Assembly (NCBI RefSeq): GCF_002086485.1
Contig: NZ_MVHF01000024.1
Location: 43,125 to 107,124 of the forward strand
Reading direction: 5' to 3'
Source of the DNA: Mycobacterium aquaticum
Lineage (GTDB): Bacteria > Actinomycetota > Actinomycetes > Mycobacteriales > Mycobacteriaceae
Length of the DNA stretch: 64,000 bases
Both the position numbers and the translations under genes were made by a program. The stretch's first letter is position 1. The number at the start of each line of letters is the position of its first letter. A model generated the notes under the pieces. The model searched no databases. It worked only from the letters and a program-made list of their open reading frames with translations, and was not told the DNA's origin. Below are positions 6,739 to 14,565 of this stretch, in pieces.

Positions 6739-8958
6739 ATGCCCATTGCCATCACGTCTGAGCACACCGACCTCGCCGATTCGGTCCGATCGTTCGTGGC
6801 CCGCGTGGCACCGTCCGAGGTGCTGCACGAGGCGTTGGACGCCGACTGGGTAAACCCGATCCCCAATCCCCCGCCGTTCTGGAAGGCCGCGGCCGAGCAA
6901 GGCCTGCAGGGCGTGCACTTGTCGGAATTCGTTGGTGGACAAGGATTTGGAATCCTCGAGTTGGCCATCGTGCTGGCCGAGTTCGGCTACGGCGCGGTGC
7001 CTGGGCCGTTCGTCTCGTCGGCGATAGCCAGCGCCCTGATCGCAGCGCACGATCCGGTGGCCAACGTGCTGGCCGGGCTCGCCTCCGGAGACGCGATCGC
7101 GGCATACGCCATCGATTCCGGGCTGACCGCGACGCGGCACGGCGACGGACTCGTGATCCGCGGCGAAGTGCGGGCGGTGCCCGCCGCCGCACAGGCCTCG
7201 GTCCTGGTGCTTCCGGTCGCGATCGACTCCGGCGAGGAGTGGGTGGTCCTTGACGCCGACAGGCTGGAGATCGAGCCGGTCAAGAGCGTCGACCCACTGC
7301 GTCCGTTGGCCCACGTGCGGGCCAACGCGGTCGAACTGAGCTCCGACGACGAAGCCACCCGCGTCCTCACGCACCTCAGCCGGCCACTGGCCCACGCAGT
7401 GATATCCACCCTGCTCGCCGCCGAGGCCATCGGTGTGGCGCGCTGGGCCACCGATACCGCCGCGGCGTACGCCAAGATCCGTGAGCAGTTCGGCAGGCCG
7501 ATCGGTCAGTTCCAGGCCATCAAACACAAGTGCGCCGGGATGATCGCCGAGACCGAGCGGGCCACCGCGGCGGTCTGGGACGCCGCGCGAGCCCTGGACG
7601 AGGCGCACGACCTGCGCGAGAACGATTCAGCGGAGGCGCATTTCGAATTCGCCGCAGCCGTCGCTGCCACGCTCGCCCCTGCCGCGGCACAGCACTGCAC
7701 GCAAGACTGCATCCAGGTGCATGGTGGCATCGGCTTCACCTGGGAACACGACGCCAACGTCTACTACCGCCGCGCACTGGTGCTGGCGGCCTCTTTCGGC
7801 CGGGCCGCCGAATACCCCCAGCGCGTGGTCGACACCGCGACCACCACCGGGATGCGCCCCGTCGACATCGACCTCGACCCCGATACCGAGAAACTGCGGG
7901 CGGAGATCCGCGCGGAAGTCGATGCCCTCAAAGCGATTCCGCGCGAGGAACGCAACATCGCCATCGCCGAGGGCGGCTGGGTGCAGCCGCATCTGCCCAA
8001 GCCATGGGGCCGCGCCGCCGAACCGATCGAACAGATCATCATCGCCCAGGAGTTCTCCGCGGGCCGGGTGAAGCGGCCACAGATGGGCATCGCCGCCTGG
8101 ATCATCCCGTCCATCGTGGCGTTCGGCACCGACGAGCAGAAGCAACGGTTCCTGCCGCCCACCTTCCGCGGCGAAATAATCTGGTGCCAGCTGTTTTCCG
8201 AGCCGGGCGCGGGATCGGACCTGGCGAGCCTGACCACCAAGGCCACCAAGGTCGACGGCGGCTGGCGCATCACCGGGCAGAAGATCTGGACGACGGGTGC
8301 GCAGTACTCGGCGTGGGGCGCGCTGCTGGCCAGAACGAACCCAAGCGCTCCAAAACACCAAGGCATCACCTACTTCCTGCTCGACATGAAGTCGCCGGGT
8401 ATCGAGGTCAAGCCGCTGCGCGAGCTGACCGGCAACGCGATGTTCAACACGGTGTTCATCGACGACGTGTTCGTACCCGACAGCATGGTGCTGGGCGAGG
8501 TGAACCGTGGCTGGGAGGTCAGCCGCAACACCCTCACCAACGAACGGGTGTCGATCGGCAGCAGCGAACCGCCCTTCTTGGCCAACCTGGACCAGTTCGT
8601 GGAGTTTGTGCGAGACGGCCAGTTCGACCAGATCGAGCAGAACCGGGCAGGCCAGTTGATCGCCGAAGGGCACGCGGCCAAGGTGCTCAACCTCCGTTCG
8701 ACCCTGCTCACGCTGGCCGGTGGCGACGCGATGCCCGCCGCCGCGATCTCCAAGCTGTTGTCGATGAAAACCGGTCAGGGCTATGCCGAATTCGCCGTGG
8801 CCTCTTTCGGCACCGAGGGTGCGATCGGCACCGGCGAACCCGGCCGGTGGGCCGACTACCTGCTGGCCAGCCGGGCCACCACCATCTACGGCGGCACCTC
8901 GGAGGTGCAGCTCAACATCATCGCCGAACGGTTGCTGGGCCTGCCCCGCGATCCCTAA
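6739..8958 (+). CDS. fadE6: Two-domain (fused) acyl-CoA dehydrogenase, FadE6-like
   Basis: A 739-residue protein made of two complete acyl-CoA dehydrogenase domains. Domain 1 covers about 1-370 with IREQFGRPIGQFQAIKH and HGGIGFTWEHDANVYYRR. Domain 2 covers about 375-739 with the FAD/substrate loop QLFSEPGAGSDLASL and the C-terminal GGTSEVQLNIIAERLLG. It introduces an alpha,beta double bond in an acyl-CoA using FAD. Domain 2 has YGGT where many family members have the catalytic YEGT, so the base must lie elsewhere or in domain 1. GGAGGA precedes the ATG. Size and gene order (fadD2 and a LigD-like polymerase nearby) match M. tuberculosis fadE6, which is the basis for the symbol. A palindromic repeat follows the stop. 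Confidence 0.87.
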   Translation: MPIAITSEHTDLADSVRSFVARVAPSEVLHEALDADWVNPIPNPPPFWKAAAEQGLQGVHLSEFVGGQGFGILELAIVLAEFGYGAVPGPFVSSAIASALIAAHDPVANVLAGLASGDAIAAYAIDSGLTATRHGDGLVIRGEVRAVPAAAQASVLVLPVAIDSGEEWVVLDADRLEIEPVKSVDPLRPLAHVRANAVELSSDDEATRVLTHLSRPLAHAVISTLLAAEAIGVARWATDTAAAYAKIREQFGRPIGQFQAIKHKCAGMIAETERATAAVWDAARALDEAHDLRENDSAEAHFEFAAAVAATLAPAAAQHCTQDCIQVHGGIGFTWEHDANVYYRRALVLAASFGRAAEYPQRVVDTATTTGMRPVDIDLDPDTEKLRAEIRAEVDALKAIPREERNIAIAEGGWVQPHLPKPWGRAAEPIEQIIIAQEFSAGRVKRPQMGIAAWIIPSIVAFGTDEQKQRFLPPTFRGEIIWCQLFSEPGAGSDLASLTTKATKVDGGWRITGQKIWTTGAQYSAWGALLARTNPSAPKHQGITYFLLDMKSPGIEVKPLRELTGNAMFNTVFIDDVFVPDSMVLGEVNRGWEVSRNTLTNERVSIGSSEPPFLANLDQFVEFVRDGQFDQIEQNRAGQLIAEGHAAKVLNLRSTLLTLAGGDAMPAAAISKLLSMKTGQGYAEFAVASFGTEGAIGTGEPGRWADYLLASRATTIYGGTSEVQLNIIAERLLGLPRDP

Positions 8959-8964
8959 TCTTTT

Positions 8965-9031
8965 CCCGCGAGCAGTCGCAGAATCGCACTTTGAGTGCCT
9001 CCAGAGTGCGATTCTGTGTCTGCTCGCCGGG
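8965..9031 (+). repeat. Palindromic repeat, copy A (terminator-like)
   Basis: Inverted repeat with outer arms related to CCCGGCGAGCAG and its complement, and inner arms CAGAATCGCACT (8979-8990) and its complement. It begins 6 bases after the fadE6 stop, preceded by TCTTTT. Two more copies occur at 10585-10648 and 63910-63975 with the same spacing to a stop codon. Confidence 0.88.
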
Positions 9032-9086
9032 CATATCCGGTGCTACCGTCGAAATAGGCGGACGTCACAGACGGTTGGCATTGGTG

Positions 9087-9371
9087 ATGAAGATGTTCAG
9101 GCAACGTGTACTGCGCCCGGTGTTCGTGGGCGCCGCAGCGCTGTCGGTTGTGATCGCACCGACGGCGGTGATTCAGCAGATCTCTCCAGGGCCCACCGAA
9201 ACTCGTGCCGACCCATGTGTAGACGGCGTCATTCCGTGGAACCCCTACATCGTGAACTGTAACCTACAGCCCAGGATGCCGCGGGTGCGCGGCGCGGCTC
9301 CCGACGCCGGAGCCATCATCGCGTGCCGCGGCAAGCCGGGATGCCTGTCGTGGTACGTGAACGGGCCGTGA
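9087..9371 (+). CDS. Small secreted protein, function unknown
   Basis: A 94-residue protein with a basic N-terminus followed by a hydrophobic stretch (VFVGAAALSVVIAPTAV) that fits a signal peptide. The mature part is rich in Pro, Gly and Asn and has four cysteines in two pairs (PCVDG...VNCN and IACRGKPGC), which would form disulphides outside the membrane. The ATG at 9087 has a possible GTG one codon earlier. It starts after the palindromic repeat and its stop overlaps the next gene by GTGA. I do not recognise the family beyond small mycobacterial exported proteins. Confidence 0.65.
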   Translation: MKMFRQRVLRPVFVGAAALSVVIAPTAVIQQISPGPTETRADPCVDGVIPWNPYIVNCNLQPRMPRVRGAAPDAGAIIACRGKPGCLSWYVNGP

Positions 9372-9688
9372 GAACGATGACCAACGACGTCGAAAAGCGT
9401 TGGCACGACCCACAGATGTTCCGGTCGGCCGTCACGTACGTGGTGTGTGTCGTGGCCGTGGCAGGCGTGGCTCTTGCGTCGTACGCACTCATCGGCGACC
9501 ACTCGATACTGTCCGCCGTTCTGGTCCCCACTGTGCTGTTCGTCGGCGGTGTGGGCGCATTCGTGCGCACGTATCAGGTGTGGAAAGCCGGCGGGACGTG
9601 GCCCATCTGGCATGGCGCAGGCTGGTTCCTCTTGGCCCTCTCGCTCGTCTGCCTGGCCGTGCCGGGTTCAGCGATACTGTCGTCGTAG
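9368..9688 (+). CDS. Small integral membrane protein, function unknown
   Basis: A 106-residue protein with three predicted membrane segments: AVTYVVCVVAVAGVALASYAL, ILSAVLVPTVLFVGGVGAFV and GWFLLALSLVCLAVPGSAI. A hydrophilic N-terminus with NDVEKRWHDP precedes the first. The GTG at 9368 forms a GTGA overlap with the secreted protein gene; the ATG at 9377 is the alternative. Together with the preceding gene it makes a two-gene envelope unit. I do not recognise a function. Confidence 0.62.
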   Translation: MRTMTNDVEKRWHDPQMFRSAVTYVVCVVAVAGVALASYALIGDHSILSAVLVPTVLFVGGVGAFVRTYQVWKAGGTWPIWHGAGWFLLALSLVCLAVPGSAILSS

Positions 9689-9695
9689 GACAGTG

Positions 9696-9754
9696 CCCAG
9701 CGGCCAGTTGTGGCACGCAATCCACGAAAATCCGTGCAACAACTGGCCATTGGG
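9696..9754. terminator. Long imperfect stem-loop between convergent genes
   Basis: Two 21-base arms (9696-9716 and 9734-9754) match with about three mismatches; the core is GGCCAGTTGT and its complement. The loop is 17 bases. It fills the 67-base gap between the membrane protein stop and the SDR stop, so it can serve both strands as a terminator. Confidence 0.65.
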
Positions 9755-9755
9755 C

Positions 9756-10538
9756 CTAGGGCAGAATCGAGTCGACGTAACCGCCGTCGACCCTCAACGC
9801 GCCGCCCGTGGTCGCGGAGGCCAGCGGCGACGCCAGATAGGCCACCATGTTCGCGATCTCTTCCGGCTCGATCAACCGCTGCAGCAGCGACTGCGGCCGG
9901 TACTTGATCATGAACTCCCGCTGCGCCGCATCCCACGGGAGCGACTTGTCGACGAGCTGATAGACGAAATCCTCGACACCCGCGGTGTGCGTCGGCCCGG
10001 CGATCACCGAGTTGACCGTCACGCCGGTACCGGCGGCCTCCTTGGCGAAACCACGCGATACCGCCAGCAGTGCAGTTTTCGACACGCCGTAGTGGATCAT
10101 CTCGGCAGGGATCACGATCGCCGAGTCACTGGCGATCTGGATCGCCCGGCCCCACCCCCGCTCGATCATCCCGGGCAGGTAGCTGCGGATGAGTCGTACC
10201 GAGACAAGGACATTCACGTCGAAGTAGGTGCGCCACTGTTCGTCGGTAATCTCCATGGGCGGCACCGCGCCGAAGATGCCGAGGTTGTTCACCAGGACGT
10301 CGACGGCGGGCAGCTGCCGCAGCAGTTCGGCCGTCCCCTCCTCGGTGGACACGTCGGCGGCCACGCCGATCACGTCGAGGCCCGCCAGTTTGGACACGGC
10401 CTCGTCGACCCGCTCCGCGGTGCGGCCGTTGACGGCGACGCGGGCGCCGCTGCGGGCGAGGTGTTCTGCGATGGCCAGCCCGATGCCCTGCGTCGAGCCG
10501 GTGACGAGTGCGGTCTTTCCCGTGAGGTCGATGTTCAC
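9756..10538 (-). CDS. Short-chain dehydrogenase/reductase (SDR)
   Basis: A 260-residue classical SDR. The cofactor motif TGSTQGIG lies near residues 13-20, NNLG replaces the usual NNAG in the middle, and the catalytic set is a serine in IQIASDS with YGVSK. The C-terminal GGALRVDGGYVDS is the usual closing motif. It oxidises or reduces a hydroxyl/ketone on an unknown substrate with NAD(P)(H). It lies downstream of fadD2 on the same strand with palindromic repeat copy B between them, so cotranscription is uncertain. Family members with this sequence pattern are often annotated 3-oxoacyl-ACP reductases without proof. Confidence 0.85.
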   Translation of the reverse strand: MNIDLTGKTALVTGSTQGIGLAIAEHLARSGARVAVNGRTAERVDEAVSKLAGLDVIGVAADVSTEEGTAELLRQLPAVDVLVNNLGIFGAVPPMEITDEQWRTYFDVNVLVSVRLIRSYLPGMIERGWGRAIQIASDSAIVIPAEMIHYGVSKTALLAVSRGFAKEAAGTGVTVNSVIAGPTHTAGVEDFVYQLVDKSLPWDAAQREFMIKYRPQSLLQRLIEPEEIANMVAYLASPLASATTGGALRVDGGYVDSILP

Positions 10539-10584
10539 GTCGCAGTACTACCTCTCGGCGGTCCCGGCTATTCCCCGATGCTCA

Positions 10585-10648
10585 CGGCGAGCAGACGTGG
10601 CGGTACTCGAACGACGGCGTGTCGGGCACCGCAGTGTCTGCTCGCCGG
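10585..10648 (-). repeat. Palindromic repeat, copy B (terminator-like)
   Basis: Inverted repeat with outer arms CGGCGAGCAGAC and TGTCTGCTCGCCGG and weaker inner arms. Read on the minus strand it begins 6 bases after the fadD2 stop, preceded by CTTTCT, the same geometry as copy A after fadE6. Confidence 0.88.
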
Positions 10649-10654
10649 AGAAAG

Positions 10655-12334
10655 TCAGTCCAGCTCGATGTCCCGCAGCTCGCGTTTGAGGATCTTGCCG
10701 GTCGGATTGCGGGGCAGCTCGTCGAGGAACACCACTTCGCGGGGCACCTTGTACCGGGCGAGGTGGTCTTTGACGTAGGTCTTGATGGCGTCCTCGTCGA
10801 TGGTGGCGCCCTCGGCCTTGACCACGAAGGCACGCAGCCGCGCACCCCAGTCCTTGTCCTCGACACCGAGCGCCGTGGCCTCGACGACCTCGGGATGCCC
10901 GCTGATCAGGTCCTCGACCTCGGCCGGGAACACGTTCTCGCCGCCGGAGACGATCATCTCGTCGTCGCGGCCGCTCACGTAGAGCAGGCCGTGTTCGTCG
11001 AAGTAGCCGACGTCGCCCGAAGACAGCATGCCGTCGATGATCTGCTTGCCGCCTCCGCCGGTGTAGCCCTCGAACGGGAAGGTGTTGCCGACGAAGATCC
11101 GCCCGACCTCACCCTGCGGCACCTCGTTGCCGTTGTCGTCGAAGATCTTCACCCGCACGCCCTTGACCACGGGACCGACCGTCGCGGGGTTGATCGAGAG
11201 ATCCTTGGGCCGCGCGATGGTCGCGAACGCGATCTCGGTGGAGCCGTACAGGTTGTAGACGACCGGCCCGAGATCCTTGAGCGCGCGCGTCGCCAGCTCG
11301 GCACCCAGCTGCGAACCGGAGACGAACACGATGCGCAGCGACGACAGATTTGGTTTGGGCGAGGTCTGGTCGAGGGCGTCGAGGATGCGCGACAGCATGA
11401 CCGGCACCACCACCATGGCCGTCACCTTGTGCTTCTCGATGTCCGCGAGCACCGTGGCCGGTTTGAAGCGGCGGCGCAGCACCAGCGTGGTGCCGAGCAT
11501 CATCGCGATGGTGCCGTGCAGGAAGCCCAGCGCGTGGAACATCGGGGCGGGCAGCGAGGTCACCTCGCCGGCCTTGAACGGAACGTGCGACAGGACGCCG
11601 CCGATCGGTGCGAGCGACGGCGGAGTGCTGCGGTTGGCGCCCTTCGGCGTGCCAGTGGTGCCGCTGGTCAGGATGATGATCGACGAATGCTTGGTGACCT
11701 TGGGCGCGGGGTTGCCGCTGCTGCGGGCGATGAGATCGGCCAAGGTCTCGTCGGTGCTGCCCGACGGTTCCTCCTTATCCGGGTTCTTGCCCAGGGCGCG
11801 CAGCTTGCCCAGCTCTGGTTCGGCCTGCGCGACCGCCGCGGTGTACTCGTCGTCGTAGATGATCACCTTGGCGCCTTCGCGCTCGGCGACCTCCTTGATC
11901 TGCGGCCCGGAGAACTCGCTGTTGAGCAGGATGATCCGGGCGCCTGCGCGGGCAGCGCCGTACACCGCGATCAGGAACCACCGATGGTTGCGAGCGAGGA
12001 TCGCGACGCCGTCTCCGCCCGTGATCCCCATGGTCAGCAAGCCGTTGGCAACCGCATGGGCGGCCTGGTCGAGTTCGCCGAAGGTCAGCTCGCCGTCGTC
12101 GTCGATGACCGCGGTGCGGTTGGGGTGACGACGCGCGTTGAGCGCGGGAATCATGCCGAACTCGCCCCAGCGCACGATGTCGGCCAGCATCGCCGCCATG
12201 TTCTGCGGCGGTTCCAGGCGTAACGCGCCTGCCTCGAACATCTTGCGTGCGTAGTGCAACTCCGCGGCACCGCGGTCAAGGTATCGCTGGGCTTTCCCCG
12301 CGACCTGCGCCGGCAGGTCAGAAAGACTTGGCAT
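10655..12334 (-). CDS. fadD2: Acyl-CoA synthetase (AMP-forming), FadD2-like
   Basis: A 559-residue adenylate-forming enzyme that activates a fatty or related carboxylic acid with ATP to the acyl-CoA. The P-loop motif is IILTSGTTGTPKGANRS, the A5 motif YGSTE, and the C-terminal hinge LYVSGRDDEMIVSGGEN with the catalytic lysine in NPTGKILKREL. The ATG at 12334 (MPSLSDLPAQV) is chosen over an upstream extension that runs into the divergent polymerase promoter. Length and order next to fadE6 and polD2 match M. tuberculosis fadD2 (Rv0270). It is divergent from polD2 with 56 bases between the starts. It probably feeds FadE6. Confidence 0.88.
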   Translation of the reverse strand: MPSLSDLPAQVAGKAQRYLDRGAAELHYARKMFEAGALRLEPPQNMAAMLADIVRWGEFGMIPALNARRHPNRTAVIDDDGELTFGELDQAAHAVANGLLTMGITGGDGVAILARNHRWFLIAVYGAARAGARIILLNSEFSGPQIKEVAEREGAKVIIYDDEYTAAVAQAEPELGKLRALGKNPDKEEPSGSTDETLADLIARSSGNPAPKVTKHSSIIILTSGTTGTPKGANRSTPPSLAPIGGVLSHVPFKAGEVTSLPAPMFHALGFLHGTIAMMLGTTLVLRRRFKPATVLADIEKHKVTAMVVVPVMLSRILDALDQTSPKPNLSSLRIVFVSGSQLGAELATRALKDLGPVVYNLYGSTEIAFATIARPKDLSINPATVGPVVKGVRVKIFDDNGNEVPQGEVGRIFVGNTFPFEGYTGGGGKQIIDGMLSSGDVGYFDEHGLLYVSGRDDEMIVSGGENVFPAEVEDLISGHPEVVEATALGVEDKDWGARLRAFVVKAEGATIDEDAIKTYVKDHLARYKVPREVVFLDELPRNPTGKILKRELRDIELD

Positions 12335-12390
12335 GGGGCCCACAATATGTGACGCGGGTCGCAGTCGGGTGGGATGGCTACCATGAGCTG

Positions 12391-13620
12391 ATGGCCGGTG
12401 GTGTGACACTGGATGTGGATGGTCTGCAGGTGTCGGTCAGCAACCCGGACAAGGTGATTTTCCCTGACGCCGGCGTCACCAAACGGGATCTGATCGACTA
12501 CTACCTCGCGGTTGCCGACGGTGCGCTGCGCGGGGTTTCCGGGCGTCCGATGATTCTCAAACGGTTCGTCAAGGGCATCACCGCCGAGGCGATTTTTCAG
12601 AAGCGCGCGCCAGAGAAACGCCCGGACTACATCGATGTCGCCGAGCTCAAATACCGGTCGGGCACATCGGCCAAGGAAGCCGTCATCGACAACGCCGCCG
12701 GGCTGGTGTGGGCGGTGAACCTCGGCTGCGTCGACCTCAACCCGCACCCCGTGCTGGCGACAGATCTCGACCACCCCGACGAACTGCGCGTCGATCTGGA
12801 CCCGATGCCGGGCGTCGACTGGCGCCAGATCGTCGAGGTGGCACTCATAGCGCGCGACGTGCTGCAAGATCACGGCCTGACCTCGTGGCCGAAGACATCG
12901 GGCTCGCGGGGCTTTCACATCTACGCCCGCATCCACCCCCGCTGGCCGTTCAAGCAGGTTCGCCTCGCCGCCCAGACCGTGGCGCGGGAGGTGGAGCGAC
13001 GCGCTCCGGAGCTGGCGACGGCGCACTGGTGGAAAGAGGAGCGCGAAGGCGTCTTCGTCGATTTCAACCAGAACGCCAAGGACCGTACCGTCGCCTCGGC
13101 CTACTCGGTGCGCGCTACGGCCGATGCACGGGTGTCCACGCCATTGCGGTGGGACGAGGTGCCGGATTGCCGGCCCGAACGATTCACGATCTCCACGGTG
13201 CCTGCCCGGTTCGCCGACATCGGCGATCCGTGGGAAGGCATGGACGACGCACCAGGCAGCCTGGACGCGCTGCTGGAGTTGGCCGAGAAACTCGGCCCCG
13301 CCGAGAAAGCCCCCACGGGCGCATCCCGCGACGGGCGGCGGGTTTCGACGATGCCGCTCATCGAGATCGCCCGCACCAAGACCCGTGACGAGGCGATGGC
13401 GGCGCTGGACGTGTGGCGCGAGCGGTATCCGGCTGTCGCTCAACGGCTTGAACCAGTGGACATCCTGGTCGACGGCATGCGCGGCCCCAGCTCCATCTGG
13501 TACCGCATCCGGATCAATCTGCAGCACGTGCCGGAGGCCGAGCGCCCGCCGCAAGAGGAGCTGATCGCCGATTACAGCCCGTGGGAGAACTATTCGGGCA
13601 AGCAGTGGCGGCAGGGCTGA
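12391..13620 (+). CDS. polD2: Stand-alone LigD-type primase/polymerase (PolD2-like)
   Basis: A 409-residue archaeo-eukaryotic primase-superfamily polymerase related to the polymerase domain of LigD but without ligase or nuclease domains. Metal-binding DLD is at 135-137 (RVDLDP), the nucleotide-binding motif TSGSRGFHIY at 169-178, and the third acid in VFVDFNQNAKDRTVAS (about 224). Such enzymes add ribo- or deoxynucleotides at gaps and ends in DNA repair. The ATG at 12391 is the first family-consistent start. Position next to fadD2 matches M. tuberculosis Rv0269c and, as I recall, M. smegmatis PolD2. The C-terminal QEELIADYSPWENY is conserved in this branch. Confidence 0.87.
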   Translation: MAGGVTLDVDGLQVSVSNPDKVIFPDAGVTKRDLIDYYLAVADGALRGVSGRPMILKRFVKGITAEAIFQKRAPEKRPDYIDVAELKYRSGTSAKEAVIDNAAGLVWAVNLGCVDLNPHPVLATDLDHPDELRVDLDPMPGVDWRQIVEVALIARDVLQDHGLTSWPKTSGSRGFHIYARIHPRWPFKQVRLAAQTVAREVERRAPELATAHWWKEEREGVFVDFNQNAKDRTVASAYSVRATADARVSTPLRWDEVPDCRPERFTISTVPARFADIGDPWEGMDDAPGSLDALLELAEKLGPAEKAPTGASRDGRRVSTMPLIEIARTKTRDEAMAALDVWRERYPAVAQRLEPVDILVDGMRGPSSIWYRIRINLQHVPEAERPPQEELIADYSPWENYSGKQWRQG

Positions 13621-13661
13621 TCGTGCCGTTGTCCCGGCGTGTGTCGAACGCGGGTCCCACG

Positions 13662-13690
13662 TTGACACCTGACTGCCGTCACACTACGTT
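13662..13690 (+). promoter_or_regulatory. Predicted promoter of the lutABC operon
   Basis: TTGACA at 13662-13667 and TACGTT at 13685-13690 are 17 bases apart. The LacI-type operator begins 12 bases after the -10 hexamer, so it covers the expected start of transcription. The rhamnose operon promoter has the same layout. Confidence 0.65.
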
Positions 13691-13702
13691 CGTCACAGAT
13701 GA

Positions 13703-13716
13703 TTGAAACGTTTCAA
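13703..13716. promoter_or_regulatory. LacI-type operator upstream of lutA
   Basis: TTGAAACGTTTCAA is a perfect 14-base palindrome with the central CG typical of LacI-family sites. The identical core is found at 23675-23688 in front of the rhamnose transporter gene. The likely repressor is the LacI-family protein encoded at 16627-17625. Confidence 0.82.
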
Positions 13717-13737
13717 CGATCGTGGGAGGCCTCCGGC

Positions 13738-13794
13738 ATGACCCTGTGGTCCCACGAGTTTGCAGCCGCGGGCGCGGCGCCGCCGGTAGCCTGA
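13738..13794 (+). CDS. Possible 18-residue leader peptide upstream of lutA
   Basis: A short frame, MTLWSHEFAAAGAAPPVA, begins 6 bases after GGAGGCC and ends 6 bases before the lutA ATG. Its ribosome site (GGGAGG at 13724-13729) is clearly better than that of lutA. Part of it lies in a stem formed by CGTGGGA (13721-13727) and TCCCACG (13750-13756). Translation here could couple to lutA. It may be chance in GC-rich DNA. Confidence 0.35.
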   Translation: MTLWSHEFAAAGAAPPVA

Positions 13795-13800
13795 GGCGTC

Positions 13801-14565
13801 ATGCGAATCGCGCTGTTCGCGACCTGCCTGGCTGACGCCCTGTTCCCGCCTGCCGCCATCGCGACGGTCGAGTTGCTGGAGCGACTCGGGCACGAAGTCG
13901 TGTTTCCACCCGGCCAAACCTGTTGTGGCCAAATGCATGTCAACACCGGATACCTCAGAGAGGCCACCGCCGTGGTACGCAACCACGTGCAGGTGTTCGA
14001 CGCTGCGGACTGCGACGCCGTCGTCGCGCCATCCGGGTCCTGCGTGGGGTCGGTGCGTCACCAGCACGCCATGGTCGCACGCCGAGCAGGCGACGAGGAA
14101 CTGGCCACCCGCGCCGAGGCGATCGCGGCGCGCACCTACGAACTGTCGGAATTCCTCATCGATGTGCTCGGTGTCGAAGATGTCGGCGCTTACTACCCGC
14201 ACCGGGTCACCTATCACCCGACATGCCACTCGCTGCGCATGCTTGGCGTAGGCGACAAGCCGCTGCGCCTGCTGCGCCATGTCCGCGGCCTGACCCTGCT
14301 GGAGCTACCCGAAGCCGAATCCTGTTGCGGTTTCGGCGGAACCTTCGCTCTGAAGAATTCCGACACCTCCACGGCCATGCTCACCGACAAGATGACCAAC
14401 ATCCTCGAAACCGGCGCCGAGGCATGCAGCGCCGGCGATTCGTCGTGCCTGATGCACATCGGCGGCGGCCTCAGCCGGTTGCGCAGCGGGGTGCGCACCG
14501 TGCATCTGGCGGAGATCCTGGCGGCGCGGGACGAGCGCAGCGACGCGAAAGGGAGGGGAGCATGA
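13801..14565 (+). CDS. lutA: L-lactate utilisation protein LutA (Fe-S, CCG domains)
   Basis: A 254-residue subunit of the LutABC L-lactate oxidation complex, which converts L-lactate to pyruvate. It has two cysteine-rich CCG domains: GQTCCGQMHVNTGY with GSCVGSVRH in the first half, and TYHPTCHSLR with ESCCGFGGTFALKNSD in the second. These ligate Fe-S or disulphide-type redox centres. Length is normal. Translation of lutB overlaps its stop by ATGA. The promoter carries the rhamnose-type LacI operator. GlcF/GlpC subunits share CCG domains, but the LutB and LutC partners settle the assignment. Confidence 0.92.
   Translation: MRIALFATCLADALFPPAAIATVELLERLGHEVVFPPGQTCCGQMHVNTGYLREATAVVRNHVQVFDAADCDAVVAPSGSCVGSVRHQHAMVARRAGDEELATRAEAIAARTYELSEFLIDVLGVEDVGAYYPHRVTYHPTCHSLRMLGVGDKPLRLLRHVRGLTLLELPEAESCCGFGGTFALKNSDTSTAMLTDKMTNILETGAEACSAGDSSCLMHIGGGLSRLRSGVRTVHLAEILAARDERSDAKGRGA

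Noticed and set aside
10619..12223. 534-codon plus-strand open frame opposite fadD2
   Set aside because: Pure shadow of fadD2, with repeated Asp/Arg/Gly/Val composition and no family motif.
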